Source: Alectoria sarmentosa
Lineage: Eukaryota > Ascomycota > Lecanoromycetes > Lecanorales > Parmeliaceae
Assembly (NCBI GenBank): GCA_009733775.1
Contig: WOGZ01000366.1
Coordinates: 1-30,243 of the forward strand
DNA: 30,243 bases
Reading direction: 5' to 3'
In this document: positions 1-10,239 of the stretch, piece by piece
Layout: every line of letters begins with the position of its first letter
How positions within the stretch are numbered: the stretch's first letter is position 1
Translations under genes and position numbers: made by a program
The notes under the pieces: generated by a model
Database searches by the model: none
Told to the model about the DNA's origin: nothing
What the model saw: the letters and a program-made list of their open reading frames with translations, nothing else

Positions 1-518
1 CAAGGACCACGACCTCCTCACATCACCCCGCAAAGCAGACACGAAATATATCGACTCGAAGGGGGGTGGTAGATCCAAATGGATTTAGACCGTCTGGACG
101 GACGGTCTGGACCATCGGGCGCCCTGCGTGAGGGTTCCGCTTATTTCGAGGAGAAGCCCATCCCCGACAATCAAAAGAATTTTGCCCCCAATTCGTCCCA
201 GCCACCTGACTTAGTACTGTATGTCGAAGGTGGTTACAAAGAGGTTTGGGTTATTAAGCCATCCTTCTTGAAAACTCAAAAATGATCAGCAGTACACTCG
301 TGTCAATTATGAGGAGCGGAAGGTACTGATTGGCTTGCACCACACCATTTGCCCTTGCCATCATTTGAATTCTCCACGGCTGCTGTGAGTGCTACCCCGA
401 GAGTGGAACACTGAGGCTTTCCTAAAATACTGTGCGTGCGGCGTGATGATGAATAAGGACCACAATGATTGGATTTTGACGTCCCCGCGAGCATCGTTTC
501 AAAGTATACGGAGGTGGG
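1..518. other. Non-coding flank, no gene recognised
   Basis: Balanced base composition. Short overlapping reading frames occur on both strands, but none has a recognisable domain, signal peptide or coherent intron/exon structure. A 12-bp unit (TACGGAGGTGGG) at 507-518 is duplicated in tandem at the start of the inverted-repeat element that follows. Confidence 0.5.
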
Positions 519-812
519 TACGGAGGTGGGCACCGAAAGTCTTGCACAGCGTCAATGTCATTTTTGACCCTATCTTCGGAAGGTAAGTCTGTTGTTGAAT
601 ATTTTAGAAATGGTTTTTGAAAGCGCATAGATTGAAGGCAAAGGCGTTTTTTGAGCTCAATAAAAAGACATGAATTCACGTTGAGATCAGATTAGGGACA
701 ATCTCGACACATTTCCAAGCGCATTGTTCAGGCAACCCTCCAGACGGTGGCGTTGTCCGACATGTAGACCCTCTTCTTAGCGTGTACAGGACTTTCGGTA
801 TCCACCTCCGTA
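519..812. mobile_element. MITE-like element with 23-bp terminal inverted repeats
   Basis: The left end (519-541) reads TACGGAGGTGGGCACCGAAA followed by GTC. The reverse complement of 790-812 reads TACGGAGGTGGATACCGAAA followed by GTC, so 21 of 23 positions match and both differences are transitions. The repeats face inward around about 250 bp with no transposase frame, as in a non-autonomous inverted-repeat element. Both ends begin or end with TA, which would fit a TA target duplication of the Tc1/mariner type, but the family is not established. A third copy of the same terminus lies at 1033. Confidence 0.5.
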
Positions 813-1032
813 GGCATATTTTCAACAATTGATCCACCACCTTCCGAATACGAGACCGAACATGGCCGCCGCGATTGATGTGAAGGGATTCTCTTGTGTG
901 GCCTCGTGGTGGTGTAGAAGAACCACTATCTCGGGACGACGTACCCACCATCGGCAATTCCGACAGACCAATAATATCTGCTTGATATCACACAAGCCCT
1001 TGACAACCTAAGGAAAATTTGTATCATCGCAG

Positions 1033-1062
1033 TACGGAGGTCGGCATCAAAAGTCCGGCACC
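1033..1062 (+). repeat. Third copy of the TACGGAGGT terminal repeat
   Basis: Starts TACGGAGGTCGGCATCAAAA and continues GTCCGGCACC. It aligns with the two termini of the 519-812 element, and after the 23-bp core it resembles the right terminus best (GTCC.G.AC.CGC.AAGA). It may be the end of a second or nested element, or a solo remnant. No inverted partner was found to its right. Confidence 0.4.
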
Positions 1063-1590
1063 CGCCAAGACTCTTGCGCTCAGACAATAACACCCCCCCT
1101 AAAGGATTACTATGACCTGAACGATGCGCTTAGAACTGCTTCGGAACTGCACCTGACCCGAGCCCGATTCAAGGCCCATTGCCCCAATCAGGCCCCAATC
1201 AGGCCCCTAGTCTCCAATCTATGCGCTCCCAAGACACGGTGGTAAGGCCCTTTCGCTGTAGGGCTACCTTCCGAAAATAGGATTAGGGCTGCCGCTGGCG
1301 TGGGTGGCACAGGACTTCTGGTGTTAACCTCCATAGGTCAAGTCAAATTGAATGATGAGATAGCATCCAGAGCGTCTGGGTAAATTCAATGAATGCAGAG
1401 AGCTACTGGCTGGCCGGTTATACTTGCACGCAATCGAGAAGACGGGCCAAAATAATCAAGAGCAAAGGGGGACAGCCCAGCCTAGTAGATTTCACGAGGC
1501 CGGAGGTTGATCGTCCAGATGCAAGTCACACTGACTGCACTGCCTTAGTCAGATATTGCCAACACGGGAGCGCAACAATCACGGCTCTCC
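1063..1590. other. Non-coding stretch, nothing recognised
   Basis: No frame with a coherent product. It lies downstream of the stop codon of the interrupted HsbA-like gene, so its right end probably includes that gene's former 3' untranslated region. Confidence 0.4.
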
Positions 1591-1737
1591 TCAAACCCTG
1601 AAAGCCCGTCTGCGCCGCAAAGGCGTTTCCGCGTCATCATTGTCCATGTCTTGCTCTGCTTCATCATCCGTCGTTCTCAAATTATCGCAGGCCGCCTCTA
1701 GACTTGACCCAAGCGACCCAAGGTCGCCGAGAAATGA
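1591..1737 (-). pseudogene. Exon 3 (C-terminus) of HsbA-like secreted protein gene split by Copia element
   Basis: Read on the minus strand from 1737, this 147-bp frame begins SFLGDLGSLGSSLEAACDNL, continues with an acidic Asp/Glu-rich stretch, and ends in a basic RRRRAFRV tail and TGA at 1593-1591. An AAG acceptor lies directly upstream at 1740-1738. It joins in phase 0 to the GTAAGT donor after exon 2 at 7092, now 5.3 kb away because the retrotransposon (1755-7041) lies inside the intron. Without the transposon and one target copy the intron would be 62 bp. The assignment rests on phase, the donor and acceptor, the exact target duplication and the helical, low-complexity character shared with exons 1-2. 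It could not be confirmed against a homologue. Confidence 0.6.
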
Positions 1738-1749
1738 CTTCAATGCACC

Positions 1750-1754
1750 AAAAG
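1750..1754. repeat. Target-site duplication AAAAG, left copy
   Basis: The five bases directly before the TG end of the left LTR are identical to the five directly after the CA end of the right LTR (7042-7046). This is the usual 5-bp duplication of Copia integration and fixes the element borders. Confidence 0.9.
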
Positions 1755-2102
1755 TGTTGCGAGAACAGATTGCGGAGCGGAATAACTAATAACCGAGTGG
1801 TTTCAATAGTAATAGATTGTGATTATGACTATGATAATGATCGTGTTTAAACAGCATAAAGAGAAAAGCATAAAGGCGGTCATGATTCAATTTATATAGA
1901 ACAAAGGGGCCCCGAATTCGAACCCGGACAATTATCGAATTCCTATGAATTTCTTATCGAAAAGTGACGAACTTAAAGATATTATTTTCATGATCATTTA
2001 TCGAACTCATATAATTCATATGAGTCTTTCGTATAACACATATAATTCTTTATATAACATATATAAGCGAGTTTATTATTTAATAAATGAGTTTAAATAA
2101 CA
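1755..2102 (-). repeat. Left LTR (3' LTR in element sense), 348 bp
   Basis: Aligns without gaps to the right LTR at 6694-7041. The differences I compared are C/T or G/A transitions. The outer part (to about 1935) keeps normal composition while the inner part is AT-shifted, so the RIP boundary falls inside the LTR. Confidence 0.93.
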
Positions 2103-2112
2103 TTTTTTCTTT
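2103..2112 (-). other. Polypurine tract of the Copia element
   Basis: On the minus strand the bases directly before the 3' LTR read AAAGAAAAAA, the expected position and composition for the plus-strand primer of an LTR retrotransposon. RIP may have made it more A-rich than the original. Confidence 0.6.
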
Positions 2113-2926
2113 ATAAATTCGCTTATTTCGATTAATGAAAATTATACACATTTATTAATCGTTTATATCGTTTAAAGAGTTGTTTAATTAAAGATTTAAT
2201 GAATATATCTGCGATTTAATCGCTTATAAATACGAAATTTATAACAATTTCATTATTAATCAAAATTTTTCGCACGTAATAATATTAAATATTGATATAT
2301 TTAATGCGTTAATAATATTCAAAGTTTTTAATGAGAATAAAATTATTTTTATTATCGTCGAGTAAACGAATCGAATCGTTTTTAAAGATTCGAAAGTGTA
2401 ATTTTTGAAATCATCGTATAATTCATATTATTGTCTTAATAATCTCGATAAAAGCGACGTATTCAATTTTAATAATAAATATAATAACATTTTTTTACTT
2501 TTTATTATTTCAAATATAAGCCGTTTAATCTCATAATAAAATATATTTATAAATGAATTTTCTATTCGCTTTATCGTTATCATAAATCAAATTTAAATAA
2601 ACGATAAAATGTTTTTTTTTATAAAATCGTAAATCATATTTAATAATATCGATAATGTATTTGAATACTCGATTAATTGCATTCAAATAATGTATAATAA
2701 AATTATAATAAATTTAATTTAATTTATCGATCGCAAAGGTTAAATTAAATCGTATATTAATTATAAAATATATAAGACTTTTAATGCGTTTTTGATAATT
2801 TAATTAATTAATGCGTTTTTCGTCGAAGCGCGTAATTTCGATTATTTCGTATTCATCGAATAATGTAACGATCGAAATATATTATTTCATTTTATACTCG
2901 TAAAGAATCTTTTTGACGTATTGTAA

Positions 2927-3445
2927 TTAATTAAAAATTAAGATAATAACGATATAATGTATTTGAATATCAAGTATTTTATCGATTAAATCGAAGTTTT
3001 TCATTTTAAAAGATGTCTTAATATCGTTTTTAATAATGTTTATTAAAGTCTCGATTATAATGAAAATGAGAATATTATTAACATAAAAAACGATAATAAT
3101 TAACTTTAAATTTATAATTCGAATATAAATACATTTATTCGAGAATATAAATTTGAATTTCATTTTAATGATAATTTTCTCGAACTTTATATTTCAAATA
3201 TAAATCGATTATTTAAAATTATATAATTCTTTTAATAGACGAAGCATTTTATTATTAATAACATTTGAATATTCGAGCGATATTATCATATAAATTTCGT
3301 TATATAAATCGTTATTAAAGTACGCGTTATTAACGTTTAATTGATAAATTAATAAATTTAAATAGATTATTAAGGCGAATAATAATCTTAATAATTCAAA
3401 TTTGAAAATAAATGCGAACGTTTTATCGTAATTTATTTTTTTCAT
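2927..3445 (-). pseudogene. Copia reverse transcriptase remnants
   Basis: Two minus-strand pieces. The one at 3445-3209 contains YDKTFAFIFKFELLRLLFAL and later QLNVNNAYFNNDLYNEIYM, aligning with the Copia pattern of a DYxETFAPV..LR block followed by Q(M/L)DVxxAFLNGxLxEEIYM. The one at 3163-2927 contains YVNNILIF, a decayed form of the catalytic YVDDxLI box, followed by a FKMKNFDLIDKILDIQI stretch like the F.MKDLG...LGI motif. Both catalytic Asp positions of the box read Asn, as G-to-A RIP change would produce, so no activity is possible. Confidence 0.85.
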
Positions 3446-4565
3446 TTATGAATATTTTTTGATAATTAGTTTTATTTTATATTAATCGATGATTTTATCG
3501 AAATTATATTTGATTTTAAACACTTATTTACAGTTGATAAACTTGCGCTCGATGAGTAAATTATTGAATTTTCAAATATTATTAATTATTAAATCGATAA
3601 TTTATTTGACGATAATAAACTTTCATTTAAGCGTATCAGATTCGTTAATGACTTTTTTATAAATTATAAACTCGATATGCTGTGCGATATATATTTGATT
3701 CTTGAAATTAAAAATCTTATCGAATTTTATACGATTGTTCGTTTTATGAGTACGCGACGATTTGATAAATGTAATTATAAATTTTATAAAGCGTTGTACA
3801 TTGTTTTTTAATATGAAAATAAATGTTAAATTTATAATAATAGCATTTGAAATCGAATCAAATTCAATTTGAGAAGTCGAAATTTCGATTATTCGATATT
3901 TATTTAAGATCTTTAAAATTTTATTAATTGCGAAAAAAGAAGTTTTCTTATTATTATTATTTAATAAATGAGATTGCGATTTTTTTTTTGATGATTAAAA
4001 ATTGCTTAATGAGAGTTTTTCTTTGATATTGACTTTTTTAAATCGTTATTTTATTCATTTATCGACGACGGTGTGATGTTATTAATTGAGACTTTATCGT
4101 CTTTTTAATTATCGTTATCGTTAAATATATATTTATTTATTGTCTCGACGGCATCATTAATGATATTATTATCGTTAAATAACATAAATGTTTTTTTTGC
4201 ACGCACGAAGTCGAATTTCGAAAATAAATCTTCAGATAACAATTTTAAGTTTTTTCGATATTCGTAAAAAATCACATTTGTAAATCATTCGAATCGATTT
4301 TTATCAAATTTATAAACACGATATTGAGTCTTTAAATGATATTCGATATATATTTTTAAATAATTCACGTTATGCAGCTTGCTTCGTCGTTGTTTTTTAA
4401 ATAAAAACATTTTGCACACATATTCAAATACCCTCTCGTTGTTGAAATTTAACATTATTTTTATTTATTATTCTTTAAATGATTTATTTTTTTGATAAAA
4501 AGTTTATTATAAATGTGATATGCGTATATTATCGCTTTTATTTAAAATAATAACGATAATTTCGA

Positions 4566-4865
4566 TTATACGAATATTATTTTAATTATTATAATTACGA
4601 TTTTATTGAATCTTTTCGAAATTTCATTTTGATATGCGATGTAAATAAAGATAAACTTTATATAAATATTCATATCGTATAATTTTTTCTCGATAATCTT
4701 ATATTTCAATGCATTGTTAATATGAATATATATTATCAACTTTTTATTTTTAATCAATAAATGTCTAATTTCGTGAATTAGAAAATTATGAATTTCGATT
4801 TTGAATGCGATAAGTCGTATCATCGCTCGTTTAATTGTTTTATTAATAAATAACACGAAGTACAT
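4566..4865 (-). pseudogene. Copia integrase core remnant
   Basis: The 99-residue minus-strand frame keeps the outline of the Copia integrase core: a KRAMIRLIAFKIEI segment like SR..w...lk.K.e, then NNALKYKIIEKKLYDMNIYI like the DNg.EF......l...GI block, then AYQNEISKRFNKI like the PQQNGvaER.N block. It lies downstream of the GAG-pre-integrase piece and upstream of reverse transcriptase in the element's reading direction. Confidence 0.75.
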
Positions 4866-4901
4866 ATATTCTCTTTTGATGTTATCGATAAAAAACTTAT
4901 T

Positions 4902-5303
4902 TTAAAAGTCGATATATATTTTTGCTGTTGATATTGTAATCTTTATACGAAATTTCTTATTAATAATTTTGATTATTTTTATAGCATCACACACGTCGCA
5001 ATCAAAATCTTTTAAAATTTCAAATCGATTTATTTTATGAACATAAAAATATAGATTTTTCAATTTGTATATTCTCGAATAATTAAATCGCTGATATATC
5101 AATTCGAATATTATGAAAATAAAATGTTTACGTTTAAATAAGATCTTCGTAATGATTACGATTATTCGATTAATCGATATAAATGCTTTATCGAAGTTGC
5201 AATCAATTAACTCGTAAAAATCTTTTTTTATATAATCAAAGACGACGATATTATTCGTTTTTTTATTAATAATTCGTATCATTTGATTATCGAAATATAT
5301 CAA
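4902..5303 (-). pseudogene. Copia GAG-pre-integrase remnant
   Basis: The 133-residue minus-strand frame contains YQRFNYSRIYKLKNL, which resembles the W/HxRxGHxNyxxlxxL zinc-binding block with its histidines lost, followed by CDVCDAIKIIK, resembling the C..C....q block. This is the region joining protease to integrase in Copia polyproteins. Confidence 0.65.
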
Positions 5304-6693
5304 AAATTCACGTTTATTAAAAGCGATAATAAATAGCAGATTGATTTTTTATATTCGATATATAAAATATATTCTTCAAAATTTGTATTTAACGATCGAC
5401 TCGTATACGAATATCATTTATATTTTTATATGATAATTCGTTTTAATTATCGAATTTCATTATTTCATCGTAATAAATTATGTTAATGAATAAATCTTTT
5501 TGAGATATTATATAACGTGTGATTTTCGAGTCGATGATTTATTCGAAAATTTTCGTGATTTGTTTACGATGTGTAATTATTCAAACACGTTTTTTGCGAA
5601 ATATGTTTTTTACATTATTATTCTCTTTTTTCGTTATAATAACGACTTTATTTTTTCATTTAAGAAAGCAAGTTATGAATTTATTAAAAGTTTTACGATT
5701 ATTTTTTGATCGTGAAATATCGTTTTTGTTCGTCTTCTCCCCTTTTTTTTTAAGATTAAAATAATTCGATTTATAATGAATTTTTTTATTATATTCAAAG
5801 CATTTAATATTTATAAAATTATTATTTTTCGAGCGATCTCTTTAATTTTGTTTATTATTACGATTTTTTTTCGTATTAATAATATTTAAGTTATCTTTAC
5901 GTTTAATATCTTATTTCACAATATGAAATTATTTTAAAATTAATGTTATAATAAAAATGTCGATTTGATTCAAAATATGTTTCGTTATATCGTATTCGTT
6001 TTTTTGATATACATTCACGATCACGATCGCATAATGTATATTCGATAATTTTGCATTCGATATAAGATTATAAATTTCGTCGCTTAATTACTTTAAAGTT
6101 ATCGTTATTTTATCGATTAATTTATCGTTGTTTTTAATATAATCGAAAAATCGTTATAATATAAATAATAAACGTTTTTTGTCACTCACTTTATAAAGTC
6201 GTTTCAATTCGTTTTATACGTTTTTAAATGAATTTATATTATTTATATAACTTTATTGCGTTTTTTTCACATTGACAATTAACATAATAATTATTTAATG
6301 ATTCATAAATATTTAATTGCGTTTTTTCTTATTATCGTTTAAGCATTTCTTGATATTTTTTATAATGCTTCATATGTCACGTTTTATAAAAAATATCTTA
6401 TAAATTTAAATTTAATTATTATGATTATGAATTTTTAAAGTAAATAGCTTGATATGTGAATACTTTAATAATAACTTGTTTAGATCGTTCAAATCGATTT
6501 TTAATATTTGTCTTTTATTTCTTTTAATAAATGTTATAAATTTTTCGTTTAACGAATTTAAATTTTGTTCAATGATATAGAAGCTTAATAACGTCGTCTT
6601 TCGATCGACGAATATTATATTTCGTTTTATTAAGACGATAGCGAAGTCTCGTTTAATAATTGTTTAATAAATAAATTGATCGAGTTTATAATT
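5304..6693 (-). pseudogene. Degraded gag/protease region of the Copia element
   Basis: The part between the GAG-pre-integrase piece and the 5' LTR must have held gag and protease by element order. It is too AT-shifted to recognise any motif, and frames here on either strand are short, hydrophobic translations of AT-rich DNA. Confidence 0.45.
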
Positions 6694-7041
6694 TGTTGCG
6701 AGAACAGATTGCGAAGCGGAATAATTAATAATCGAGTGATTTCAATAATAATAAATTGTGATTATGATTATGATAATGATCGTGTTTAAATAACATAAAG
6801 AGAAAAGTATGAAAACGATTATGATCTAATCTATATAGAACAAAGGGACCCCGAATTCGAATTCGAACAATTATCGAATTCTTATGGGTTTCTTATCGAA
6901 AAGTGGCGAACTCAGGGGTATTACTTTCATGATCATTTGCCGGACCCACATGGTCCACATGAGTCTTCCGTATGACACATATAGTCCTCCGTATGACACA
7001 TATAAGCGAGTCTATTACCTAATGAGTGGGTCCAAACAACA
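6694..7041 (-). repeat. Right LTR (5' LTR in element sense), 348 bp
   Basis: Same length as the left LTR, with TG...CA ends. Its outer part (from about 6885 to 7041) has normal composition and retains an imperfect direct repeat (TCCGTATGACACATATA at 6968-6984 and 6988-7004). Its inner part is AT-shifted, the mirror image of the left LTR. Confidence 0.93.
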
Positions 7042-7046
7042 AAAAG
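7042..7046. repeat. Target-site duplication AAAAG, right copy
   Basis: Identical to 1750-1754 and directly adjacent to the CA end of the right LTR. Confidence 0.9.
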
Positions 7047-7047
7047 A

Positions 7048-7053
7048 ATTAGT
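7048..7053 (-). promoter_or_regulatory. Intron branch-site candidate of the split gene
   Basis: Reads ACTAAT on the minus strand, 38 bases into the intron that starts with GTAAGT at 7091-7086. In the reconstructed uninterrupted intron it lies roughly 15-20 bases before the AAG acceptor, a normal fungal distance. The retrotransposon target duplication begins one base beyond it. Confidence 0.55.
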
Positions 7054-7091
7054 CTCGCGGATGGCGCCCAGCCGTCAAAATTGTGACTTAC

Positions 7092-7616
7092 GTCGTTGGA
7101 GTCTGAAAGACTGTTCGCAGCTTCCTCGACTTCCTCTCGATCCGAGGAAATCACGAAGTCGCCGGCTTTTTCACCCAGCGTATCGAACAAGTCGGCCACT
7201 TGGCCAGCATACTTAGTGCTAGTGAGATCAATGTCCGACAGCGAAAGCCGCTTGGACGTAACTGGTTCACAGACGTAATGACTGTTCGCTGTTCCTCCTC
7301 CGTCAATGGCGGAGTACCCCCAATCTCCTCATCGTAGCCATCGACGAAGCCACTAATGCGTTCAATGGCTGCTACAATAGTCTACGCATGTCAATCACTT
7401 TCATGTTCTCCGCGGATATCTGGTGACTGCTCATACCGAACTGTCTGCATCGCCGGTGGCAATCGTGAGATCATTGACATCAGAGATGACATTGTCAAGC
7501 ATGTTGGTGAGGGACTGAAGGTCATCCGTGATTTCGGTTATGGTCAGAGCACTCAGGACAAAGCCGGCTGAGCCAGCCAAGAGGACAATAGCGTAAAGAC
7601 TCTTGGAGAGATGCAT
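7092..7616 (-). pseudogene. Exons 1-2 of HsbA-like small secreted protein gene, interrupted by Copia element
   Basis: Exon 1 (7616-7437) begins MHLSKSLYAIVLLAGSAGFV, a clear signal peptide, followed by a helical stretch ITDDLQSLTNMLDNVISDVN. That pattern resembles fungal hydrophobic surface-binding protein A (HsbA) or cell-wall galactomannoprotein families. Intron 1 is 7436-7382 (GTATGA...GTAG, phase 0). Exon 2 (7381-7092) continues TIVAAIERISGFVDGYDEEI and ends before a perfect GTAAGT donor. Within exon 2 the coherent frame changes once near 7262: PPLTEEEQRTVITSVNQ upstream and LSLSDIDLTSTKYAGQVADL downstream are in different frames. Either one base is missing, or a 56-bp intron (7317-7262, GTACTC...CCAG) restores phase. 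The last exon is at 1737-1591, across the transposon. Family HsbA is a pattern-based suggestion. Confidence 0.65.
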
Positions 7617-7738
7617 GATTAGGAAGAGGAAAATATGGAGAGCGGATGTGAGATTTGGCTCCAGTAAGACTGGAAAGGGTAGAGAGCTGTACTGTAAGGG
7701 GGAGAGATGTGTCTTGTTTCCAAAGTTCGGTGGTATCC

Positions 7739-7744
7739 TTATAT
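7739..7744 (-). promoter_or_regulatory. TATA-like box of the HsbA-like gene
   Basis: ATATAA on the minus strand (CATATAAGG context), about 125 bp upstream of the ATG at 7616. Position and sequence fit a core promoter element, but there is no transcript evidence. Confidence 0.4.
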
Positions 7745-7759
7745 GTCTCTCAACCCTGA

Positions 7760-9690
7760 GCAGAGTAACAAAAGCGTGTATGACTGCGCGCGAGCCGTTC
7801 TTTCCTTTCCTGAGCATAGAATCTTCTAGACCGAGCCCAAGCACTAAAGACACTCGATCAAGGTCGGCCCAAAACAGAAAGTTTGGATTCTTCATCGAAA
7901 ATTGCAGGAAACCATCTCACTCATCTACGACCATTTCAATGCCGATGAGCTCATGTTCATCCGAGGATGCTGAACTGAAGCCACCTAGTTATTGCCTCGG
8001 AAAAAAGGATGTCAACAAACATAGTCCTCGCCTTTACAAATTGCAAAGTCCCTGGGAAATTAGCTTGTGGAACACACCATTATAAATATTATGTTTCAAG
8101 CCACCTTTTCATGACTCGGAGAATAAATGAGACTTCTACGCAGGCTGACCCTTTCGGAGAAACGACACCGTTATCCCATACCTTGGTTCTACATTGATGA
8201 TTGGCTAGCTTCTTTTGCTTTCGACGGCCATAGTGGCGTCGACATACGCATGGGTAGATACACACTACTCGAAACCCACCCGCACAAGAATCGATGGTAT
8301 CGGAACAGACCAGATTATGCTCCGGCTCAGGAGAGTGTGCCAACTCTTATGGAAGGTCCGTCGATCTCAAGGAGCTGTATGAATGGGACTATAACTCGCC
8401 ACAGCATGGTAGCATCTTGCCGGCTATACATCCCCAACGGAACCCCATTCTCGATGGCTGGGGCACGAGCCGGTCTTGTCCGTCAGGTGGGAGATTAGAT
8501 GGTTTCATCGTGTCCATTTATTTACACTGTCACAGTGTGCGAGTAAACATTCGACCGAATGCAGGGGATTCTATGCTCAACTTTCCCAATCAATTTTGAT
8601 GGTGATTTAATCGGTGCTCTATCAACGCGTTTCTCTGTCATTGAGAAAACTAGAGTTATAAAGATGAAAGCCTGTATCTGGTAATCGAGTCTCGATTTGG
8701 AAGGAGCATGGTCCTCTTTTGCAGATTGCCTCGGCAGTTGTAGACCCTGAAGTGGCTTGCCTTGATTTTAGTCATGATGTGTCGTTTGACTTTCCGTGGG
8801 CAAGTTCAGAGAGTCTCTTATCATCAACCGCGGCGACGGGGGTTGGAGAACAGATTTGTCAAGGGATAGATGTTGGTTCAGATCACGCTGCTGCAAGCTA
8901 TTATATATTGTTTGCGGCAGTATCGAGAGATGGCATTTACGTCGCTAGAGACAAACTGCTCAGCTTTGGCTACAGACCTCGTGGTGGCAGGTCAATTACT
9001 GGGCGCATAATCACAACCGATTATCGCAGTTGAAAAGCCCTTGTCAGTATCTGGGCTTCAAGCTCGAGACCGTGCGTTTATGGGATACGTACATGCTTTT
9101 TTTTCTCCTAGTAAATTTGTACGATCAAAATTAAGAAGCTGCATCTGATGGTAGGCAGCTCACTGGGAGCTGCAGATTTGGTTGGATTGCTGTATTCATC
9201 AAGTGCGCGTGCGGGTAAAACAAGTGAGATCCCCAACTGTATATAAATGACTCGGCAATGACTGTTTTCCCCAAGACACCTTCCGCTGAGAATAGCAAGT
9301 TTCAACGGTAGAATGCCTGCTACTCCTTTGATCCAGCGTTTCTCAATGCACTTTGTGAATAAGAGTTCGGGTTGTAAAACGCGTTCAAAACAGCTGTCCA
9401 TATACATTCATGTGTCAAGTGAAAGCCGTTTCATGAGACTCTTTGAGGGGCTGGTAGGTTATCGAAGATGTTGTAGACGCCTCTTGGAACCTACCCATCT
9501 CCAATCAATGACAAGCTAAATGCCGAGAAGTTTCCCAGTCGCAACAATGTCACATTTATCACATTTAGCTCGGTCAGCGTTGGATTTGATGAAGGAGGAT
9601 TGATTGTCTAGCTAAGGAGTGATGTGAAGGCTACTTATATAATAGCAAAAGGACGTTAATACCATGACACATTTGCCACTGAGGGGTAAT
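7760..9690. other. Intergenic region without a recognised gene
   Basis: Several frames of 60-120 codons occur on both strands, for example plus-strand 8127-8498 and 8719-9033. None begins with a convincing ATG context plus recognisable domain, and the frames overlap each other. The part next to 7616 is the upstream region of the HsbA-like gene. I see no tRNA, no repeat and no transposon end here. Confidence 0.4.
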
Positions 9691-9696
9691 ACAGCA

Positions 9697-10171
9697 TCAG
9701 ATTCCAACAGTCAGTCCCCTGCTCACACTTTCCCCCATCCACCCTATCCTCATCGAAACAACCACAATCACCCGCTCCGGCCCCACCACCGCCGCTCCTA
9801 TCGTCGCAGCCCCGTCGATACCCCGTTTCATACACTTCTCTACAATCTCGTCCGCTTTTGGGACCACGAGCTTCGTAGGGAACGTGTCGTAGCTCCCCTC
9901 TCGAAGCACGTCGACGATGAACTCGCAATCATCCGTCTCGAAGGGATCTGTGAAGGAGTACGGCAGTCTACGGTTTCCTGACAAAGGCCGAGGGATTGCG
10001 GCTCCAGAGGACGGGCTCGTCGTCTTGGAGCGCGGAGATGGCGAAGATGTCGTCGACGAGATGAAGACAGTCGGTGAGGTTGGGTACGTAGGCGGGCGGC
10101 GGGCGCTGGCATACGGGCTCGGTAAGGGACAGAGGTAGGGTGGCGAGGAGAAGTGATGGTATTGCGAGCAT
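9697..10171 (-). pseudogene. Small secreted protein gene with one-base frameshift
   Basis: ATG at 10171 in a CTAACAATG context opens MLAIPSLLLATLPLSLTEP, a signal peptide. A mature part follows with VCQRPPPAYVPNLTDCLHLV and DDEPVLWSRNP, running to a stop soon after RKP. A second frame, offset by one base, picks up directly (near 9982-9970) with RRLPYSFTDPFETDDCEFIV and runs to a stop at 9699-9697 through DTFPTKLVVPKADEIVEKCM and GAATIGAAVVGPERVIVVVS. The two halves look like one extracellular protein of roughly 157 residues with conserved-looking Cys and Trp. No donor/acceptor pair of usable length and phase bridges the junction, so an inserted base (real or an assembly error) is the simplest reading. 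I do not recognise a named family. Confidence 0.6.
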
Positions 10172-10239
10172 TGTTAGTGTGGGGGAATCATTGAAGAGCA
10201 CGGGCTGCACTTGAGACGAGACGGATGCATGCAAGTCGC

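Larger units (their letters stand above)
1755..7041 (-). mobile_element. Full-length RIP-degraded Ty1/Copia LTR retrotransposon
   Basis: 5,287 bp with two 348-bp LTRs, TG...CA ends (TGTTG/CAACA) and an exact AAAAG target duplication. Coding sense is the minus strand. From the 5' LTR (right) to the 3' LTR (left) the degraded frames show GAG-pre-integrase (5303-4902), integrase (4865-4566), then reverse transcriptase (3445-2927). Integrase before reverse transcriptase is the Copia order. The interior is extremely AT-rich, with remaining cytosines mostly followed by G, and all frames are broken into short pieces, so the element is dead. The surrounding host DNA is not AT-rich. It lies in the last intron of a secreted-protein gene, in the same transcriptional orientation. 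Confidence 0.95.

Noticed and set aside
5500..5764. Plus-strand frames in the AT-rich interior, rich in Phe, Ile and Leu
   Set aside because: Translations of RIP-mutated AT-rich DNA on the antisense strand of the Copia element; no motif.
8127..9033. Plus-strand frames of 100-120 codons as genes
   Set aside because: They overlap each other, one begins only at TTG, and none shows a domain, signal peptide or consistent splice sites.
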